Part shown: piece by piece, positions 60,739 through 64,000 of the stretch
Position numbering within the stretch: the stretch's first letter is position 1
Layout of the letters: the number at the start of each line of letters is the position of its first letter
Assembly (NCBI RefSeq): GCF_003075435.1
Contig: NZ_QCZJ01000012.1
Coordinates: 1-64,000, forward strand
Length of the DNA: 64,000 bases
Direction: 5' to 3'
From: Terrimonas sp.
GTDB lineage: Bacteria; Bacteroidota; Bacteroidia; Chitinophagales; Chitinophagaceae
Position numbers and translations under genes: made by a program
The notes under the pieces: model-generated
What the model was told of the DNA's origin: nothing
What the model saw: the letters and a program-made list of their open reading frames with translations, nothing else
Database searches by the model: none

Positions 60739-61728
60739 ATGAAAAAGATATCAGTATATGTACCCCAAAATGCAGTGATAGAAGCCATCACCCCTGCATA
60801 CCGTTGTTTTAAAACAGCGAATGATTTTCTAAAACAAGTGGGTAAAAAGCCGATGTTTGATGTGGAGTATGTAGCACTCAAAAAAAATATGGCTGCCAAT
60901 GATGGTGAATACATTATCAGGATTGACCGCCAGATAAGTGATGTAAAAACAACGGACCTGGTGATATTACCTGCCCTGTATGGCGATATTGACGAAGCGC
61001 TTGCGGCAAATGCAAAAGCAATACCCTGGATATTGCAGATGTATGCAAAAGGAAGTGAGCTGGCAAGCCTGTGTATCGGCGCTTTTTTACTGGCAGAAAC
61101 CGGGCTGATGGATGGCAGAAAATGCTCCACGCATTGGTCGTCCTACAATAAGTTCCGTGAAAAGTTTCCCAATGTAGAAATTGTGGATGGCTCTGTTATT
61201 ACTGATGAGGGAAAGCTGTATTCCAGCGGCGGAGCTAATTCATTATGGAATTTATTATTATACCTGGTAGAAAAATATACCGAAAGGAATACCGCCATCC
61301 TTCTTTCAAAATATTTTGCCATTGATATAGACCGTAACAGCCAGGCAGCCTTCACTATTTTCACAGGACAGAAAGATCATGCAGATAAAGAAATTTTGCA
61401 GGCGCAACACTTTATTGAAAAAAATTACCCGGAAAAAATTACGGTAGATGAACTGGCCGATAAAGTAAATATAAGCCGGAGAAACTTTGAAAGGAGATTT
61501 AAGCAGGCAACCAATAACACACCGGTGGAGTACATGCAGCGGGTTCGCATTGAAGCCGCCAAAAGAAGTTTTGAGGCAAGCAAAAAAAACGTTGCAGAAG
61601 TAATGTATGATGTTGGCTATACGGATACAAAAGCTTTCAGAGATCTGTTTAAAAGAATTACCGGACTTACACCTGTTGAATACAGGAATAAGTATAATAA
61701 AATGGCGGATAGTTACGAGGCAGACTGA
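60739..61728 (+). CDS. GlxA-type regulator (DJ-1/PfpI domain + AraC HTH)
   Basis: 329 residues. N-terminal DJ-1/PfpI-like domain (1-190) with VILPALYGDIDEAL and ASLCIGAFLLAETGLMDGRK (Cys at the nucleophile position) and CSTHWSSYNKF. C-terminal AraC HTH (about 225-325): VDELADKVNISRRNFERRFK and the second HTH NVAEVMYDVGYTDTKAFRDL. GlxA-like regulators sense small molecules and often control nearby detoxification genes. Divergent from the VOC genes, so it may regulate them. Confidence 0.9.
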   Translation: MKKISVYVPQNAVIEAITPAYRCFKTANDFLKQVGKKPMFDVEYVALKKNMAANDGEYIIRIDRQISDVKTTDLVILPALYGDIDEALAANAKAIPWILQMYAKGSELASLCIGAFLLAETGLMDGRKCSTHWSSYNKFREKFPNVEIVDGSVITDEGKLYSSGGANSLWNLLLYLVEKYTERNTAILLSKYFAIDIDRNSQAAFTIFTGQKDHADKEILQAQHFIEKNYPEKITVDELADKVNISRRNFERRFKQATNNTPVEYMQRVRIEAAKRSFEASKKNVAEVMYDVGYTDTKAFRDLFKRITGLTPVEYRNKYNKMADSYEAD

Positions 61729-61751
61729 TTTCAGCCTGCCCCGTACATTTA

Positions 61752-64000
61752 TCACGCGTTTACTGTTACCTGTTGTCTCAGCGCTTTGGCTGCATTTACC
61801 ATTTCAAGTAACGCCGCTTTTGTTTCATTCCATCCCCGTGTTTTTAAGCCGCAGTCAGGATTCACCCAAAGTTGTTCCATCGGAATAACCGCTTTCGCTT
61901 TTTCCATCAATTGCGTCATTTCTTTTTGTGATGGAACTCTCGGTGAATGAATATCATAAACACCGGGGCCAATTTCATTCGGATATTTAAATGCAGCGAA
62001 TGCATCCAGTAGCTCCATTTGCGAGCGGCTGCACTCAATGGTAATTACATCTGCATCCATATCCGCTATGTTTTGAATGATATCATTAAATTCGGAATAA
62101 CACATATGTGTGTGGATCTGCGTTTCATCTTTCACACCGCTTGCAGATATCCTGAATGCTTTTACTGCCCAGTTCAAATACGCCTGCCAGTTTTCCTTGC
62201 GCAAGGGTAATCCTTCCCGGATTGCAGGCTCATCAATCTGTATTACATTAATGCCTGCTTTTTCCAGGTCAGCCACTTCATCTCTTATTGCTAATGCAAT
62301 CTGTGTGCAGGTTTCGCTGCGCGGCTGATCATTGCGAACAAAGCTCCATTGCAATATGGTAACCGGCCCGGTTAACATACCTTTTACTGATTTTTTTGTG
62401 AGCGATTGCGCATAAGCGGTCCACCGTATTGTTATCGATTCCGGCCTGCTTACATCACCGAATATAATAGGGGGTTTAACGCATCGGCTGCCATAGCTCT
62501 GCACCCACCCGTTTTTTGAAAAAACAAAACCCTTCAGCTGTTCTCCAAAATACTCCACCATATCATTACGCTCAAACTCACCATGCACTAAAACATCTAT
62601 ATCAATTGCTTCCTGCCAGCGTATGGCTTTTTCTGTTTCTTTTGCAATCAGCTCATCATATTGCACCTGTGTTAGCTCACCCTTTTTCCATTTAGCACGC
62701 CATGTTCTAACCTCGGCAGTTTGGGGAAACGAACCAATAGTGGTAGTTGGAAATAACGGCAGGTTTAATGCACTATGCTGCTTTTCTTTTCTTATGGAGA
62801 AAGCATTTTGCCGCGCAGCATCTGCATCTGTAATTGCTTTTACTCTTGCTTTTACAGCAGCGTTGTGAATTAGGCTGGATGTTTTACGGTTTTGACTGGC
62901 AGTAATATTTTCTTTGAGCTTTGTGTTGGCAACTTCGCTGTTTTCATCATTAGCCAGTTGCTTCAGTGTTACTACCTCATCAATTTTTTGTTTCGCGAAA
63001 GCAAGCCACTGTTTTATTTCAGGCGTTAATACTTTTTCATCGGTTTCCAGGTCAAGATCACAAGGCACATGAAGCAGCGAACAGGATGGAGCAATCCATA
63101 TTCTTGCTTTGCCAATTTTATCGGCCGCTTTCTTAATATATGCCAGCGAGGTTTCAAAATTATTCTTCCAGATATTTCTTCCATCAACCACACCTAACGA
63201 AAGTATCGTTCTGCTGTGTACAAAATCTGTTGCCAGTATGTCATCTAATTGCCCTGAACAACGTACAAGATCAAGATGTAAAACCTGAACAGGCAATTTG
63301 AGCACTGTAAAAAGATTTTCTCCGTAACACTCAAAATAGCTTGCCAGAATAATTTTCAGGTCCGGCAATTTGTTTTTGATCTCCTCGTATGTTTTGGTAA
63401 AAACTTTGCGCTCAGCATCCGTAAGATTCAAAGAAAGACACGGCTCATCTAATTGAATATAATATGCGCCTGCCTGTTCCAGTTTTGTTAATACTTCAAT
63501 GTATACGGGAAGCAATTTTTTGATCAGTTCAAGGCGATGAAACCCTGGTTCTTTTTCTTTACCTAATAATAAATAAGATACAGGTCCCAGCAATACAGGT
63601 TTTGCAGGTATGCCATTTTGCTTTGCTTCAACAAATTCATTCAACACTTTGGTATTGAAGAGGGAGAACTGTTGGTTTGCTGTGAATTCAGGAACGATAT
63701 AATGATAATTGGTATCAAACCATTTGGTCATTTCCATGGCAGTAATATCATACCCGTCTTTCTGGTATCCTCTTGCCATGGCAAAAAGCAGGTCAGGATG
63801 GGGCAGTTGCTTGTCCTGCATCAAGTCGTGATACCGCGCCGGAATAGCGCCTGTCATCAGGCTGGTATCGAGCACATGGTCGTAATATGAAAAATCATTA
63901 CATGGTACCAGGTCAATGCCAGCTTTTTTTTGCAGCGACCAGTTATGCAGGCGTATTGCGCTGCCTGCCTGGTTCAACTGCGTTAACGAAATTTTTCCGG
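61752..64000 (-). CDS. metE: Cobalamin-independent methionine synthase, 5' end outside window
   Basis: Partial, N-terminus cut off by the window edge: the frame is open to 64000, reading GKISLTQLNQAGSAIRLHNW, where about 30 residues of the usual start are missing. The N-terminal domain has WSLQKKAGIDLVPCNDFSYY. The C-terminal catalytic barrel begins near LFPTTTIGSFPQTAEVRTW. Zinc ligands are in HTHMCYSEF (His, Cys), ITIECSRS (the next acidic/Cys site) and NPDCGLKTRGW. It transfers methyl from methyl-tetrahydrofolate-triglutamate to homocysteine. No riboswitch can be judged since the leader is outside. Confidence 0.95.
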   Translation of the reverse strand, partial: GKISLTQLNQAGSAIRLHNWSLQKKAGIDLVPCNDFSYYDHVLDTSLMTGAIPARYHDLMQDKQLPHPDLLFAMARGYQKDGYDITAMEMTKWFDTNYHYIVPEFTANQQFSLFNTKVLNEFVEAKQNGIPAKPVLLGPVSYLLLGKEKEPGFHRLELIKKLLPVYIEVLTKLEQAGAYYIQLDEPCLSLNLTDAERKVFTKTYEEIKNKLPDLKIILASYFECYGENLFTVLKLPVQVLHLDLVRCSGQLDDILATDFVHSRTILSLGVVDGRNIWKNNFETSLAYIKKAADKIGKARIWIAPSCSLLHVPCDLDLETDEKVLTPEIKQWLAFAKQKIDEVVTLKQLANDENSEVANTKLKENITASQNRKTSSLIHNAAVKARVKAITDADAARQNAFSIRKEKQHSALNLPLFPTTTIGSFPQTAEVRTWRAKWKKGELTQVQYDELIAKETEKAIRWQEAIDIDVLVHGEFERNDMVEYFGEQLKGFVFSKNGWVQSYGSRCVKPPIIFGDVSRPESITIRWTAYAQSLTKKSVKGMLTGPVTILQWSFVRNDQPRSETCTQIALAIRDEVADLEKAGINVIQIDEPAIREGLPLRKENWQAYLNWAVKAFRISASGVKDETQIHTHMCYSEFNDIIQNIADMDADVITIECSRSQMELLDAFAAFKYPNEIGPGVYDIHSPRVPSQKEMTQLMEKAKAVIPMEQLWVNPDCGLKTRGWNETKAALLEMVNAAKALRQQVTVNA

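Overview
The window reads as a chromosome segment of a Bacteroidota bacterium, most likely a Chitinophagaceae-type member. This is inferred from a type IX secretion C-terminal domain, LytTR two-component genes, RND operons with lipoprotein adaptors, scarce Shine-Dalgarno sequences, and promoter boxes close to the Bacteroidota -7 consensus TAnnTTTG. It mixes one large metabolic region with stretches of mobile-element debris.

Layout. 1-2400: one hypothetical gene, a doubtful small ORF and two kinds of dispersed repeat. 2405-15157: two tripartite RND efflux operons (TolC, pump, adaptor) that converge on a shared hairpin at 8841-8885, each preceded by a small secreted or membrane ORF. 15252-18823: a B-type (ba3-like) haem-copper oxidase operon including a 46-residue subunit, with an AraC regulator upstream. 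19833-35033: a sulfur region with a TsdA-like dihaem cytochrome, paired YeeE/YedE permeases, TlpA, a porin, two DsrE proteins, rhodaneses, two persulfide dioxygenase-rhodanese fusions, 1-Cys peroxiredoxin, TauE/SafE, a Crp-type regulator, thioredoxin, two methyltransferases and a type II sulfide:quinone oxidoreductase. 35522-42576: beta-barrel protein, hydrolases, twin lipoproteins, membrane proteins and a LytS/LytTR pair. 42580-46600: a scar zone with a broken hsdM, an AbiE toxin-antitoxin pair, a 112-bp inverted-repeat element and a decayed IS66 transposase. 46601-52061: an SDR/aldehyde dehydrogenase operon, its probable AraC activator, an MBL-fold hydrolase and a Tam-like methyltransferase. 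52062-59181: integrase scrap, an LRR/T9SS surface protein, a 340-bp palindromic MITE-like element, a HTH gene, a four-gene operon of unknown function and a remnant of a second AbiE locus. 59182-64000: AHSA1 and VOC proteins, a GlxA-type regulator and metE, which runs off the window.

How it fits together. The sulfur genes make a sulfide-detoxification route like the mitochondrial one: SQR makes persulfide, the ETHE1-like dioxygenase-rhodaneses oxidise it or transfer the sulfur, DsrE, rhodanese and YeeE/YedE proteins handle sulfane sulfur, TauE/SafE could export sulfite, and TsdA-like cytochrome plus the ba3-type oxidase could carry electrons to oxygen. The most striking signal is a palindrome GTGA-N6-TCAC (five perfect copies, four one-mismatch copies) upstream of nearly every transcription unit of this region. 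In most cases it lies at a constant 36.5-bp distance from a -7-like box. This fits class II activation by the embedded Crp-type regulator, whose recognition helix carries the Arg-Glu pair expected for a GTGA half-site. Two further candidate regulons can be read from the sequence: CTTTTAAACAAA boxes for the second AraC protein and a 21-bp-spaced direct repeat before the oxidase operon.
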